Shown here in pieces: positions 34,743 to 44,756 of a DNA stretch of 62,486 nt. The stretch's first letter is position 1. Each line of letters opens with the position of its first letter. A model generated the notes under the pieces. It saw only the letters and a list, made by a program, of their open reading frames with translations. It made no database searches and was not told where the DNA came from. The stretch is from positions 1 to 62,486 of the forward strand of contig CAYYEM010000007.1 of assembly GCA_964470915.1 (NCBI GenBank). The letters run 5' to 3'. The position numbers and the translations under genes were made by a program. The stretch is from CAYPXN01 sp964470915. GTDB taxonomy: Bacteria; UBA10199; JADFYH01.

Positions 34743-35066
34743 TTAAACTGAAAAACTTGTTCCACAACCACAACTGCTTTTTGCGTTCGGATTATTAAAA
34801 GTAAATCCTGAACTCATGAGATCAGAATGATAGTCTATTTCCATTCCATTCAAATACAAGTAACTTTTAACATCGACAAAAACTTTTACACCATCTTGCT
34901 CTACAATTTTATCTGATTCTTGTGGTTTTTCCTCAAAACTAAACTTGTAAGATAAACCCGCACATCCCCCACCAGAAATTCCAACACGAAGGCCATAGCC
35001 TGGGTTCCCTTGTTTTTCTAAAAGTGTTTTGACTTGTTGAACTGCATTCGGTGTTAATGTAATCAT
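34743..35066 (-). CDS. Fe-S cluster carrier, IscA/ErpA/SufA family
   Basis: 107 residues, a complete A-type carrier. The three conserved Cys are in GGGCAGLSY and near the end in SSCGCGTSF. It takes Fe-S clusters from the assembly machinery to target proteins such as NarH, NarG or LeuC. It lies 48 bases downstream of the cysteine desulfurase on the same strand. Which of the A-type names applies is unclear. Confidence 0.92.
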   Translation of the reverse strand: MITLTPNAVQQVKTLLEKQGNPGYGLRVGISGGGCAGLSYKFSFEEKPQESDKIVEQDGVKVFVDVKSYLYLNGMEIDYHSDLMSSGFTFNNPNAKSSCGCGTSFSV

Positions 35067-35114
35067 AATTATTTACCTCAATAGTTAACCCTTACACCTA
35101 ACATTTCTAAAGAA

Positions 35115-36266
35115 TCAACCCCGTATTTTTTTAACTTCTTCCACCACCCTTTGAGCGACAAATTCAACTTCTTCCAGTGTGGTAAAACGCCCGATGGCAA
35201 AACGAACACTACATTTGGTCATCTCGTCACTAAGGCCAATGGCCTTCAATACATGAGAAGGTTGAGGGTGAGCTGAAGCACAGGCTGAACCTGAAGAAAA
35301 TACAACTTCCTTTTTAAGATTCATCATCAATATTTCACTGCGCACCTGAGGAAAAGTGACATTCAAATTAAGGGGCAATCGATGCTCTAAATCTCCGTTG
35401 ATTCGTAAATCTTCGATGTTTTCAGAAAGTTTTTTCTGCAAGTGATCTCTCAAACGTTTCAAACGTTCCATTTCTTGAGGCATGTCATGATGAGAAATTT
35501 CACAGGCTTTTCCCAAAGCTACAATCCCTGGAACATTCAAAGTGCCAGAGCGTAAACCCTTTTCATGTCCCCCTCCATGTATTTGGGAAGTTAGATGCAC
35601 TTGAGGATTCTTGGATCGAACATAAAGCGATCCTACCCCTTTGGGAGCATAATTTTTATGGCCCGAAATCGAAAGCAAATCGATATGCATTTTTTCAACA
35701 TCAATCGGAATCTTTCCGCAGGCCTGTGCAGCATCTGTATGAAAGAGAACGCCTCGCTCTTTACATATTTTCCCAATTTCCATTAGCGACTGAAGCGTTC
35801 CAATTTCATTGTTCGCCATCATCACAGTCACCAGTTGAGTGGATTCGTTCATATTTCTTTTCAACTCATCCAAATCCAGTCGACCTCTAGAATCAACTCC
35901 CAATACTTTTATTTTCACACCCTTCTTCAGCAAATAATCACAGACAGCCTGAATAGAAGAATGCTCAATGCTTGTAGTAATGAGATTACTTTCTTTACCA
36001 AAATGACTTTCCATCAAACCAATCAAAGCCAAATTGTTCGCTTCTGTCGCACCGCTGGTAAAAAATATTTCTTCAGGCTTTGCTCCTATCAACTGAGCTA
36101 CTTGAGATCGTGCTTTTTCGACTGCTGCCTCTGCTTCTAATCCAAAAATATGTTGTTTGCTCGCTGGATTACCATAGTGGCTTGTAAAATAAGGCAACAT
36201 CGACTCGAGAACCCGAGGATCCACGGGAGTCGTTGCATGATAATCCATGTAAATAGGTCGTTTCAT
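35115..36266 (-). CDS. iscS: Cysteine desulfurase, IscS/NifS
   Basis: 383 residues. A PLP enzyme that takes sulfur from cysteine for Fe-S cluster synthesis. The opening IYMDYHATTPVDPRV, the PLP Lys in SGHKNYAPKG and the persulfide Cys in SGSACASAHPQPSHVL are all present. It lacks the C-terminal extension of E. coli IscS, as in many NifS-type proteins. A divergent Mrp-type ATPase and a downstream A-type carrier complete a small Fe-S module; no IscU is in the window. Confidence 0.95.
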   Translation of the reverse strand: MKRPIYMDYHATTPVDPRVLESMLPYFTSHYGNPASKQHIFGLEAEAAVEKARSQVAQLIGAKPEEIFFTSGATEANNLALIGLMESHFGKESNLITTSIEHSSIQAVCDYLLKKGVKIKVLGVDSRGRLDLDELKRNMNESTQLVTVMMANNEIGTLQSLMEIGKICKERGVLFHTDAAQACGKIPIDVEKMHIDLLSISGHKNYAPKGVGSLYVRSKNPQVHLTSQIHGGGHEKGLRSGTLNVPGIVALGKACEISHHDMPQEMERLKRLRDHLQKKLSENIEDLRINGDLEHRLPLNLNVTFPQVRSEILMMNLKKEVVFSSGSACASAHPQPSHVLKAIGLSDEMTKCSVRFAIGRFTTLEEVEFVAQRVVEEVKKIRG

Positions 36267-36339
36267 AAATTACTTTCCAAAGCTTCTTACCTATACTAAA
36301 CCCCTTCAGACAATTGTGCAATCAGGCTTGGAGAGTCTC

Positions 36340-37158
36340 ATGAGTGAAAATTTAAATCAACGTTTAGTCAATGTAAAACATACCCTCGCTATCGCCAGCG
36401 GCAAAGGCGGTGTAGGAAAATCGACTGTGGCTGCTAATCTAGCACTCGCTTTGCACCTTAAGGGTAAAAAGGTAGGTTTACTCGATGCTGATATTTATGG
36501 CCCCAGCGTTCCTACGCTCTTTGGCTTAAAAGATAAACAGCCCTCTGTAGACCCCGAAAAGAAAAAGCTTCTCCCTATTGAAAAGTTTGGACTTAAAATT
36601 ATGTCGATCGGTTTTCTGATGCGCGAAAACGATGCGGTGATCTGGCGGGGTCCGATGATTCATAAAATGATTCAGCAATTTTTGGATGACGTGTATTGGG
36701 GAGAGCTTGATTATCTGATTATCGATTTACCCCCTGGAACAGGTGATGTGCAAATTTCTCTTTCCCAACTTCTTCCGCTTTCAGGAGCGGTCATTGTTAC
36801 CACTCCTCAAGACGTCGCTTTGTCCGATGTAGTCAGAGGAATTGCCATGTTTGAAAAAGTAGGCATTCCAGTATTAGGGATTATCGAAAACATGAGTTAC
36901 TTTTCTTGCCCTCACTGCCAAGGCCGCAGTGAAATTTTTTCGCATGGTGGCGGAAAATTCATGGCAGAAAAATATAAGGTTGCACTGTTGGGAGAAATCC
37001 CGCTCGATCTGAAAACACGTGAAGGCTCAGACATGGGAAGTCCAATTGTCATTCAAGCTCCAGGCTCAGATCCTGCCAAACATTTTAAAGAAATTGCAGA
37101 CAAACTAGAAGAACAAGCTCAATCGATAAGCTCTCAAAAAGTAGACATCCAGCTCTAA
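36340..37158 (+). CDS. apbC: Mrp/NBP35-type Fe-S cluster carrier ATPase
   Basis: 272 residues from the ATG at 36340, which has GGAGAG just upstream; a GTG eight codons earlier is less likely. The deviant Walker A motif GKGGVGKST is followed by DADIYGPSVPTLFG, IIDLPPGTGD and the Fe-S ligand pair CPHC. It carries or inserts Fe-S clusters. It is divergent from iscS with a 73-base gap, which supports a shared role. Confidence 0.93.
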   Translation: MSENLNQRLVNVKHTLAIASGKGGVGKSTVAANLALALHLKGKKVGLLDADIYGPSVPTLFGLKDKQPSVDPEKKKLLPIEKFGLKIMSIGFLMRENDAVIWRGPMIHKMIQQFLDDVYWGELDYLIIDLPPGTGDVQISLSQLLPLSGAVIVTTPQDVALSDVVRGIAMFEKVGIPVLGIIENMSYFSCPHCQGRSEIFSHGGGKFMAEKYKVALLGEIPLDLKTREGSDMGSPIVIQAPGSDPAKHFKEIADKLEEQAQSISSQKVDIQL

Positions 37159-38282
37159 GAAATTGTTTTCATCACCTTTTCCAAGGCTTTTAAAAACTTT
37201 CCATTTTCTTCTGGGCTGCCTACCGTCACACGAAGTGTATTGGGCAAAGAAACAGGATGAGAAACATCACGTACCAAAATCTTTTCTTTCAAAAGACCTT
37301 CAAATACTTTTTGGGAATCTGCTATCTGAAAAATTAAAAAGTTGGTTTGAGAAGGATAAACCCTCACCCCTTCCATGCTCGACAAACCTTGAAACAGTCG
37401 TGCTCGACCAATTTTAATTTCAGTAATTCGCTCTTCTACAATTTCAGGATGTTCTAAAACTGTTTCTGCAATCAACTCAGATACCGAACTCACACAATAG
37501 GGCAAAAGCACTTTTAAAATTTCCTGCATTACTTCAGGAGCTCCCAAAGCATAACCTAGTCTTACCCCGCCTAAACCCAAAGCTTTGCTGAAGGTCCGAA
37601 GTAAAATAAGGTTAGGAAAATTCGCAAGCTCCGAAAAAAGATTTTCATCTGCAAATTGAAAATAAGCTTCGTCTACTACTACCAAACAAGGAGCGTTTCT
37701 AATTACTTCTAAAATATCAGCCTTTGAAAACAAATTACCTGTAGGAGCATTGGGGTTGGCAATAAACACTAATGCAGGTGCTTTATTTTTCATGCTGTCT
37801 AAAATCGCTTGGGTGGGAAAAGAATAATTTTCTCCGAGTGGAATTAAATCCACTTCATTCCCAAGAGCTTTAGCTTCAATTTCATAAAGACTAAAGGTGG
37901 GATCTAAAGTCAGGACTCTAGAGTTTACTGCGCTCGCCATGATAATCGCCTGAATCAAAACATTCGAACCATTCGATACCAAGACCCCTTCTGCAGGCCA
38001 TCCTAAAGATTGTGCAAGCTTGTTACGAAATGTAAAAGCTTGTGAAAAGGGGTAACGATTCCAAGGTGTGCGGACTAATTTTTCAAGAATTTTGGCCTTT
38101 AAAGCACCCGGTATATCATAAGGCATTTCATTCTGATTGAGTTTTATTGCCTCAGGATAGCTGCTAAGCTGGTAAGCTTTCAGCGTTTTTACTTCTTTTC
38201 GAATATAATCGCCCATCCTTTTTAGATACCATGACCTCACACAGAGCGTCAAACTTTCAGAAAAATTTAAGTGTAAACACAA
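37155..38282 (-). CDS. hisC: Histidinol-phosphate aminotransferase-like enzyme
   Basis: PLP-dependent aminotransferase of fold type I, up to 375 residues. KLNQNEMPYDIP, SNGSNVLIQAI, ANPNAPTGN, VVDEAYFQFAD and the PLP Lys in RTFSKALGLGGVRLGY are the HisC signatures. The frame opens at a TTG (38282). The ATG at 38216 (MGDYIRKEVKTLKAY) fits family length better, but AAAAGG touches it. The enzyme makes histidinol phosphate, but no other his gene is near, so a related role (for example aromatic aminotransferase) is possible. Confidence 0.85.
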   Translation of the reverse strand: MCLHLNFSESLTLCVRSWYLKRMGDYIRKEVKTLKAYQLSSYPEAIKLNQNEMPYDIPGALKAKILEKLVRTPWNRYPFSQAFTFRNKLAQSLGWPAEGVLVSNGSNVLIQAIIMASAVNSRVLTLDPTFSLYEIEAKALGNEVDLIPLGENYSFPTQAILDSMKNKAPALVFIANPNAPTGNLFSKADILEVIRNAPCLVVVDEAYFQFADENLFSELANFPNLILLRTFSKALGLGGVRLGYALGAPEVMQEILKVLLPYCVSSVSELIAETVLEHPEIVEERITEIKIGRARLFQGLSSMEGVRVYPSQTNFLIFQIADSQKVFEGLLKEKILVRDVSHPVSLPNTLRVTVGSPEENGKFLKALEKVMKTIS

Positions 38283-38307
38283 CTTTAAGACTGAATAGCC
38301 CCGATAA
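38280..38307 (+). promoter_or_regulatory. Sigma-28-like promoter, first cluster B gene
   Basis: CAACTTTA (38280), then CCCGATAA (38300-38307), with 16 bases between CAAC and the latter. A stretch of about 40 bases including this site is closely similar to the one before 42156. Confidence 0.6.
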
Positions 38308-38360
38308 ATGCTTTAGTCTTGTTGTCAAAGGGTGTTATAATAGCCCTTGGAGGAAATTCT

Positions 38361-40516
38361 ATGAACATTCCAGCCCCGGGTTCGGGTTATTCAGATTATG
38401 GCTATAGTGGTGGTAGTATTCGCAACCATTTTACAGATGATCCTTATGGCTCTTATGGATCCGGCGATAGCTATCAATCTGGCGATATCAATGCCTACCG
38501 ACAACAGCTGCAAACTTATTATCAACAGTTAATGGCTACCTATCGCAGTTTGCAAGCGGGTGATCCTCGTCGGGCTCAATGCGAACAATATATTCAAATG
38601 TCTTTACAGTATGCCCAACAGGTAGGCTTGCAATTGCAAGGGGGCGGTTTAAATGAATGGGATCCCAATGGAGGTATGTCATCTCAAAGCCTTTCTTTTC
38701 CCATCAGCTATCAAGATGGCAATCATATTGTCACTGATGAAGGTCCGAGCACTAACATCGCAGTTCGCCAAAATGACTCTGTTACTAAACAAATTGATGT
38801 TTATCAAAAAACCAATACCCTACAAATTCCTTCAAGTGCAGCGTCAGTGAGTGTGGTTCAAACTGCTGATGGAGCCGATGTAAAATGGGAAGTCACCATT
38901 ACTTTCCCTAATGGTACCACTCGCAAAATTATTTATCACAATGTAGACCGTGAAGGTTTTAAATTAAATCTTCAAACGCCTGACACCTCTCAAGTCAGTT
39001 TAGATGAAAGTGTCACGGGTGGAACTCATGCTGCAAAATTAAATAATTCAGAACTAGGTTCTNNNNNNNNNNNNNNNNNNNNNNNNNNNNNNNNNNNNNN
39101 NNNNNNNNNNNNNNNNNNNNNNNNNNNNNNNNNNNNNNNNNNNNNNNNNNNNNNNNNNNNNNAAGTGTCACGGGTGGAACTCATGCTGCAAAATTAAATA
39201 ATTCAGAACTAGGTTCTTCTGCTAGTCAACAAGCAGGTGATCCTCCTACTCGCATGGATGGTGACAAACGCGTTTATGATGGTACTTCTTTCGATATTTC
39301 TCCTGTTCAATCTGGCACGAATAAACAAACCAAAGTCATGGCGTCAGGAGATGTAAGCATCACACCTAATTCGAATGAAGAATATTATGTAATGGAATAT
39401 CAGGCAGGCCCTCCCGCCAAATACATTGTAAAAGTTTATGCAAATGATGCGGATAAAGCTGCCAACAAGATCAAGGAAACCATTACTATTGATGGGGCAC
39501 TCATCGACCACATCAGTTTTGGTGGAGATCCAAGCCGTATTGAATTTGCAGGAGCTTTAGGTAGTGTTGGAGATGCCCACACCTTAAACAGCAGTGCACC
39601 AGGAGCTGCCAAGATTACACTGGGAGCTGGTGATACATTGGGTGGAAAAACATTCAACGAAGATTACCCAGCAGACACAGAACTCCGTGTTATCAACGAT
39701 AGTACCCATACCGCAATTTCTGACGTAGAGGCCGATCAAGTGTTTCATACCACTTATGATCGTAATCCTCCCATCAATACCATTGAGATTACAGCAGGTG
39801 GAACCGTAGACCTCTACCCTGCTCGTCAAAGTGACACGGTTGAAGTAACCGCTTCAGGTGATTGGTATCTTGTTAAATTTACAGGAACTGATGCCAGCGG
39901 AAATCCCCAAACCATCACTTATAAGGTGAAGAAAAACATGGTGGATAAAGTCGTCATCCATACCGATGAATCTCAAATCAGTGGTGCGGCCGCAGGGGAT
40001 ACAAAAATTCAAAAAGGTGAAGCTGTTTCAGCCTCTGGAACAGGCAACAATGCAGATAGTATTTTGACTGCTCTGAAAGCTGCTTGTGGAGGTAAAACAG
40101 ATGCGCAAGTACTGGCTGCGATTAAAACTCAATTCCCAGAAATTACTACCATTGAAGATTTGAAAAGTAGAATCAACGCAGGCACATTCCCACCATCCAT
40201 GAGCCCCTTCAGTGCTTCTTCAATGGAAAAAATTGTACGTGTATTCTATGCTCTAGATCCTGCTTTTAGCGGCGCAGTAAATACTGCTCAAGTCTGGGAC
40301 CATAATGTGATTGGACCTAATTTAAAACAAGCCACTCCCAAACTGGTAGCGTTACTTCAAACTCTTTACCCCGATGCAAATATTGCAATGAAATATCCCA
40401 ACCAAGATAACCTTCATTGGAACTACTTAAATGACATCACATTTAACGGAACTACTTTTGACTATACAAGTGAAGTTCAGGGAACAATAGGCCAACTGAA
40501 AGTTACCCAATGGTAA
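38361..40516 (+). CDS. Large orphan protein of cluster B, gene interrupted by an assembly gap
   Basis: Merging the identical 55-base ends at the gap (39063-39162) restores one frame of 667 codons, so this is one gene. GGAGG lies 7 bases before the ATG. No signal peptide. Gly/Tyr/Ser-rich start (YSDYGYSGGS), then a Gln-rich helical segment (about 50-95), then several beta-rich units. One unit around residue 440 (TVDLYPARQSDTVEVTASGD, then NPQTITYKV) is shared with the next gene. The C-terminal about 170 residues are more helical (DSILTALKAACGGKTDAQVL). No family recognised; a repetitive surface or extracellular protein is possible. Confidence 0.7.
39063..39162. other. 100-N gap with duplicated 55-base ends
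   Basis: 39008-39062 and 39163-39217 are identical, so this is probably one unmerged overlap with nothing missing. Confidence 0.9.
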
Positions 40517-40637
40517 TTTCAATTTAATTGAAAAAGTGTTCTGTCACGGCAAGTAGCGGAGTAAAAAATATTCAGAAAATTCCCCCATAAGGGTATTATG
40601 GTTAAAAACTGATAAACGCTGACCAGAAGAATAAACA

Positions 40638-40665
40638 CAACTCCGGTGCAGTTGTTAGACGATAA
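40638..40665 (+). promoter_or_regulatory. Sigma-28-like promoter, second cluster B gene
   Basis: CAAC (40638-40641), 16 bases, GACGATAA (40658-40665). An additional hairpin (TCTTTATTTT/AAAATAAAGA, 40685-40711) lies just before the ribosome binding site. Confidence 0.5.
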
Positions 40666-40721
40666 AAAAAATATCCGGACACACTCTTTATTTTGATCCA
40701 TAAAATAAAGAAAGGTTGCCT

Positions 40722-42014
40722 ATGTCCGCTCCTCAAAATCCCATCCAGCGTTCTCGAAATATTCCTACACAAACTGAAATTGAAGAGGATCTTTTTGGTG
40801 AGTTTGAAAGATTGGGCAATAATCTAGACCAAGATGACCTTGAGACCGAAAACAGCACAGCCATCCCCCAAAACCACAGACCCCTTTCACGTCGCGACTC
40901 TTTCGGCAATCACCCCCAGAATATTTCCCGCGACCAGATTGTTAAACTCTATCGCAGCATCGATAAAGAAAATCCTGCCAACGAAAAAGAATTGCTAGGC
41001 ATTCTCAATGAGGCTCTCAAAGATTTGCGAGGCGGAAACTTCGAAGATGCCCTTGAGGCTTATGAAGCTGTATCAAGCCATGTCGCAGAAAGTGCACAAA
41101 GCGAGCAAAAAACTGAAAGTGAAGAAAATGAAATAGATAATCCTCGACCTAATCGTACTGAAAATGGCATCAAGATTTATGATAGTCTTCGAATCCATAA
41201 CTACGAATTTAATGCCAATTATTCTGATCCAGTGCGCAGGCATCAAATCACAATCAATGGTGGAAAAGTAAAATTAAATGGTGCTGGCACTCAAGACACC
41301 GTCGAAGTGAGAAAAATTTCACCCAACAATTATGAGGTGATTTTTCATAAAAATGGCAGTTTGAACCCTCAAGATAGCATTACTTACACCATTAGCGGAA
41401 ACCCTACCCAAATCATGATCAACGCCATGCCCCAAAATATTCAGGGAGTACCTGAAGATGATACGGTCCTCCAAGCAGGTCAAGCTTCTGTGGTGAATTG
41501 GCCCAGCGCTTCGGGTGATTTAACAAGTAAAGTGCCTGCAGGCGGTGAAGGGGCTGCTGAAGCCAGAAGCTTACTTGAAAAAATTACAGATGCTGTCAAT
41601 ACAAACACTACTGCTAAATGGACAGATGCAATCAGTTATATGAATGGTCTTTGGCCTTCCCAACAGATGAATCGAAATCCTGCCATCATTGGAGGACCTG
41701 CTCTTCGTAAAGCCCTGACTGCGATTTATGCTTATGTGGGAAATAACGAAGCTAAATTTAAACAAATCATGACCCGTTTGGATCCTCAGCTACGCCGTGA
41801 AATGAGCCGCTGCCTACAGCATTTTTCGATCGGAACCAATGTATATCGCGTCGGACAAGCTCCAGACCCTGCCAACCCTGAACGTGCTTATGGCCAGGGT
41901 ACAATGCAAGATGGCGATGCCAAATCCAATGAAGGTTTTGCTAATCTCTTAAGCCAGGTGCCTCAAATGCAAACTACAAACAGCTCCCCGGTATCCGAGG
42001 ATGAAGAAGAATAA
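40722..42014 (+). CDS. Orphan protein of cluster B with shared DTVEV domain
   Basis: 430 residues, no signal peptide, no family recognised. Charged N-terminal region; helical unit at about 70-110 (IVKLYRSIDKENPANEKELL); acidic linker; beta domain at about 150-230 (ITINGGKVKLNGAGTQDTVE, then NPQDSITYTI) that matches the previous gene; helical C-terminal part; acidic end (SEDEEE). ATG chosen with AAAGG 6 bases upstream. A sigma-28-like promoter and a hairpin precede it, so it can be expressed on its own. Confidence 0.68.
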   Translation: MSAPQNPIQRSRNIPTQTEIEEDLFGEFERLGNNLDQDDLETENSTAIPQNHRPLSRRDSFGNHPQNISRDQIVKLYRSIDKENPANEKELLGILNEALKDLRGGNFEDALEAYEAVSSHVAESAQSEQKTESEENEIDNPRPNRTENGIKIYDSLRIHNYEFNANYSDPVRRHQITINGGKVKLNGAGTQDTVEVRKISPNNYEVIFHKNGSLNPQDSITYTISGNPTQIMINAMPQNIQGVPEDDTVLQAGQASVVNWPSASGDLTSKVPAGGEGAAEARSLLEKITDAVNTNTTAKWTDAISYMNGLWPSQQMNRNPAIIGGPALRKALTAIYAYVGNNEAKFKQIMTRLDPQLRREMSRCLQHFSIGTNVYRVGQAPDPANPERAYGQGTMQDGDAKSNEGFANLLSQVPQMQTTNSSPVSEDEEE

Positions 42015-42084
42015 TTATAATTCCTGTAAGTAAAATATAAGCTTGTTAAAAACAGTTTATTTTGAAAAAAACTCCCTCTTTTCA

Positions 42085-42112
42085 CAACTTTAGGCTAAAA
42101 TAGAACCGATAA
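42085..42112 (+). promoter_or_regulatory. Sigma-28-like promoter, third cluster B gene
   Basis: CAACTTTA (42085), then ACCGATAA (42105-42112), with 16 bases between CAAC and the latter. Very similar over about 40 bases to the site at 38280. Confidence 0.6.
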
Positions 42113-42155
42113 AGCTTCAGTAAGACCATTCACGCCTTTTGAAGGGGGTAGCACA

Positions 42156-43304
42156 ATGTCCGGTCCAAATAACATTCGTTCCAACCAATCTAACCAAGTC
42201 GATCCTTATGGAGAAGACTGGCTCAATGAGGGTAATGATGCTGGCTATGCCGAAGGCGATGTTACAGACATGGATGGAGAGGGTTATGGTGAATCGGGCT
42301 ATCAAGATATGGAAGGTAGAGCTCCGAGAGGAATGACAGGTACCGAAGCCGCTGCCCAAATTAAAATTCTTTACGATCAAATTAAAAAAAATCCTGATAT
42401 TGATATTAAAGAAAAAAACAAACAGCTTAAAAATCTTCAGGATTTGTATAAGCAAGTAAAAAGCTATGGATCAAAACCCATCCCTGTTTCTTTAAAGAAT
42501 GAAATTAATAGTGCAGAATTAGAGGTAGTCTCTAAATCAAATTCTGAAACCATTGCTGAAAGTGGTGAAACTGATGACTCAGAAAATGCTGAATCAAAGA
42601 CTGAAGCCAGTGGACCTGCTGCAAAAATAGCTGAATTATCAGGTGTAGATGCCTCTGAGATCGCAGAAAAGGCAAAAGCCAAAGGAATTGATTTAAATAA
42701 AATTCCAAAACCACCCACCCGAAACTTTATTGAGTTCATTTTAGAAATCAACCCGGACCTTGCTAGTAAATTTGAAGTTGCTGGCGAGAAAGTAAAAGCT
42801 CGCAACGATGACATTCAACCCGCTGTAGATGCCGCTAAGGCTCGTAACTCAGAAAACGTAAAGTGCACCAGCGATACCGACAACACAGATGTCACTGTTT
42901 ACCAGAAAGTATATGACTTGAAATATCATCAAGATGCTAAAAGTAAAGAAGCCATGAATGCCATGATTGATGCCAACACTGGACTCTGTGATTTCTTAAA
43001 TAAAATTGATCCAAGCTATGGTGCGGTCCCACCTTCTCAAGCCTCAGGAACTGATTGGAAAGCTTTTGATGACGGATACAAAAATGCAGATAAAATTACA
43101 GTGGGCGGTCAAAGCATTGACATGTTCAACAACTCTACTGGTGCACTCAACGTGGGATCTTCAGATGCGGAACCGACTGTAGAAATTGTAACTATTAAAT
43201 TCGACTGGGAAGGCAGTGGTGACTGGGAAGATCATGGTGGATCACCTTCCATAACAAAGTACGGTAGCACTGCAGATATAGGTAGTGTTTATGATAATGG
43301 CTAA
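42156..43304 (+). CDS. Acidic orphan protein of cluster B
   Basis: 382 residues, no signal peptide, no family recognised. Acidic, Gly/Asp/Tyr-rich start (DPYGEDWLNEGNDAGYAEGD). Helical unit at about 65-105 (IKILYDQIKKNPDIDIKEKN) resembles the IVKLYRSIDKENP unit of the previous protein. Long central region rich in Glu, Ser, Ala and Lys, then a beta-rich, Trp/Asp-rich end (FDWEGSGDWEDHGGSPS). AAGGGGG precedes the ATG. It has its own sigma-28-like promoter. Confidence 0.68.
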   Translation: MSGPNNIRSNQSNQVDPYGEDWLNEGNDAGYAEGDVTDMDGEGYGESGYQDMEGRAPRGMTGTEAAAQIKILYDQIKKNPDIDIKEKNKQLKNLQDLYKQVKSYGSKPIPVSLKNEINSAELEVVSKSNSETIAESGETDDSENAESKTEASGPAAKIAELSGVDASEIAEKAKAKGIDLNKIPKPPTRNFIEFILEINPDLASKFEVAGEKVKARNDDIQPAVDAAKARNSENVKCTSDTDNTDVTVYQKVYDLKYHQDAKSKEAMNAMIDANTGLCDFLNKIDPSYGAVPPSQASGTDWKAFDDGYKNADKITVGGQSIDMFNNSTGALNVGSSDAEPTVEIVTIKFDWEGSGDWEDHGGSPSITKYGSTADIGSVYDNG

Positions 43305-43327
43305 TAAACCAGAATGGCCTTGTCTTT

Positions 43328-44734
43328 TCAAAATCTTCCGATGACTTTAGTTGCTTGAGCCAAAGTGGCCAATTCTTTCACAAGTCTTCTAAATTCCTCT
43401 CCACGTTTCTGTGTACTCCCATGAGAATGCAATTCCGCACGGGCTGCAGGTGAAAATAGCACTAAATTTCCTTTCTCAGCTTTTTCCAAGGCCAACTTCA
43501 CGGCATCTTTCAAAGTGGTCACCACATAAGTCTCCGTCGAAGCACCCCACACTTTATAAAATTCTCTTCTCTCTTCCCCAAAAACAATCAAACAACGAAC
43601 TTTTTGTTTCATCATCTCGAGCAAATATTTATTTTTAATATGAGGAGAAAAAGTTCCCCCGGCAATCAACACAACCGATCTATCCTGAAAACCATGCAAA
43701 CTACTAAGAGTTGCTACCGGATTCACTGCTTTCGCATCGTTGACAAACGAAACTCCCTTCACCTTTTGGAGAACTTCCATTCTATCTGGAAGGTTTTGAA
43801 TCGTTTCCAACATTTTCTGAATGAAATGATCTTCAATGCCACAGAGCTTTGCAACACTAATCGCTGCCATGGCATTTTCTACGTTCTGAGTACCTAATAA
43901 AGTAAACTTGTCATAAGAAAAAACGCTCTTTTGACCCTTTTCGTCTTTGAAAATAATTTGCTTATGAGGAATATCCAAACAAGCTCCCCTTTCGACCTTT
44001 GCTTCAAAGGTAAAAGGATAAAGAGAACCTTGATAAGGTTTTTCTTGAATCAGCTCATCAATCAAGCCTGTAGTTTTTTGATATACTAAAAAATCACATT
44101 TTTTTTGATTTGTAAAAATCTTGGCTTTGGCATCCGCATATTCTTTAAAACTTTTGTGCCGTTCAGAATGACCTGAATATATATTCGTAATCACCGCAAT
44201 ATGAGGGCTCACTGAACTCGCTCGCAACAGGCGGCTACTATTCAACTCTAAAATTACAAAATCACAAGATGTTGGTTTTGATATTGATTCTGAAAAACTG
44301 GAATAATCTCCACCTGCCGTCAGTATTTTTTTACCGGCAAGCTCAAAAATATTTTTCAACATATGAACAACAGTGGATTTCCCATTAGTACCTGTCACCG
44401 CAATCACAGGAGCCTTATATCGACTTAAAGCCAATTCCAAATCCGTAAAAACCGGGATTGATTTTTTTCGACACTGCTCAATTTGTGTTGCATAACGTCG
44501 CGAACCTCCTGGGGTTATGATCACGCAATCAAAAGATAAAAGACCTGTTCCTGAAATATCTTCTAAAATGACCTCTACATTTTTTAATCTTTGTTTGATT
44601 TGTTTGAGCTCATTTTCAGTGGCCCGGCCATACCCTGTAGGATTGCCCCCTTCTTTTTGCACCAAATCTATTGTGGCAATACCTGGTTCCAAAAGCCCCA
44701 AAACAGCCACTTTTTTATCCTTAAAGTTATACAT
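43328..44734 (-). CDS. murD: Divergent MurD-like Mur ligase
   Basis: 468 residues. The N-terminal Rossmann-like domain, the ATP-binding VTGTNGKSTVVHML and the C-terminal ligase domain (NDAKAVNPVATLSSL) match UDP-N-acetylmuramoyl-alanine--glutamate ligase. Several usually strict positions differ: the DHxDRH motif reads GHSERH, and the C-terminal SPACASFDxF motif reads SPAARAELHSHGS. It is alone, outside any cell-wall cluster. It may be the true MurD of a divergent lineage or a second Mur ligase with another substrate. A kinase gene starts divergently 22 bases away. Confidence 0.8.
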   Translation of the reverse strand: MYNFKDKKVAVLGLLEPGIATIDLVQKEGGNPTGYGRATENELKQIKQRLKNVEVILEDISGTGLLSFDCVIITPGGSRRYATQIEQCRKKSIPVFTDLELALSRYKAPVIAVTGTNGKSTVVHMLKNIFELAGKKILTAGGDYSSFSESISKPTSCDFVILELNSSRLLRASSVSPHIAVITNIYSGHSERHKSFKEYADAKAKIFTNQKKCDFLVYQKTTGLIDELIQEKPYQGSLYPFTFEAKVERGACLDIPHKQIIFKDEKGQKSVFSYDKFTLLGTQNVENAMAAISVAKLCGIEDHFIQKMLETIQNLPDRMEVLQKVKGVSFVNDAKAVNPVATLSSLHGFQDRSVVLIAGGTFSPHIKNKYLLEMMKQKVRCLIVFGEERREFYKVWGASTETYVVTTLKDAVKLALEKAEKGNLVLFSPAARAELHSHGSTQKRGEEFRRLVKELATLAQATKVIGRF

Positions 44735-44750
44735 TTTTTTATTGTATAAT
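44721..44750 (+). promoter_or_regulatory. Promoter of the kinase gene, possibly leaderless
   Basis: TTAAAG (44721) and a consensus TATAAT (44745-44750) with an 18-base spacer. The ATG at 44757 lies 6 bases after TATAAT, so transcription should start at or near the start codon. Confidence 0.5.
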
Positions 44751-44756
44751 AAAATA

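Noticed and set aside
38361..43304. Prophage or phage-tail cluster
   Set aside because: The large repetitive proteins lack any recognisable phage gene, integrase or attachment repeats, and each has its own promoter.
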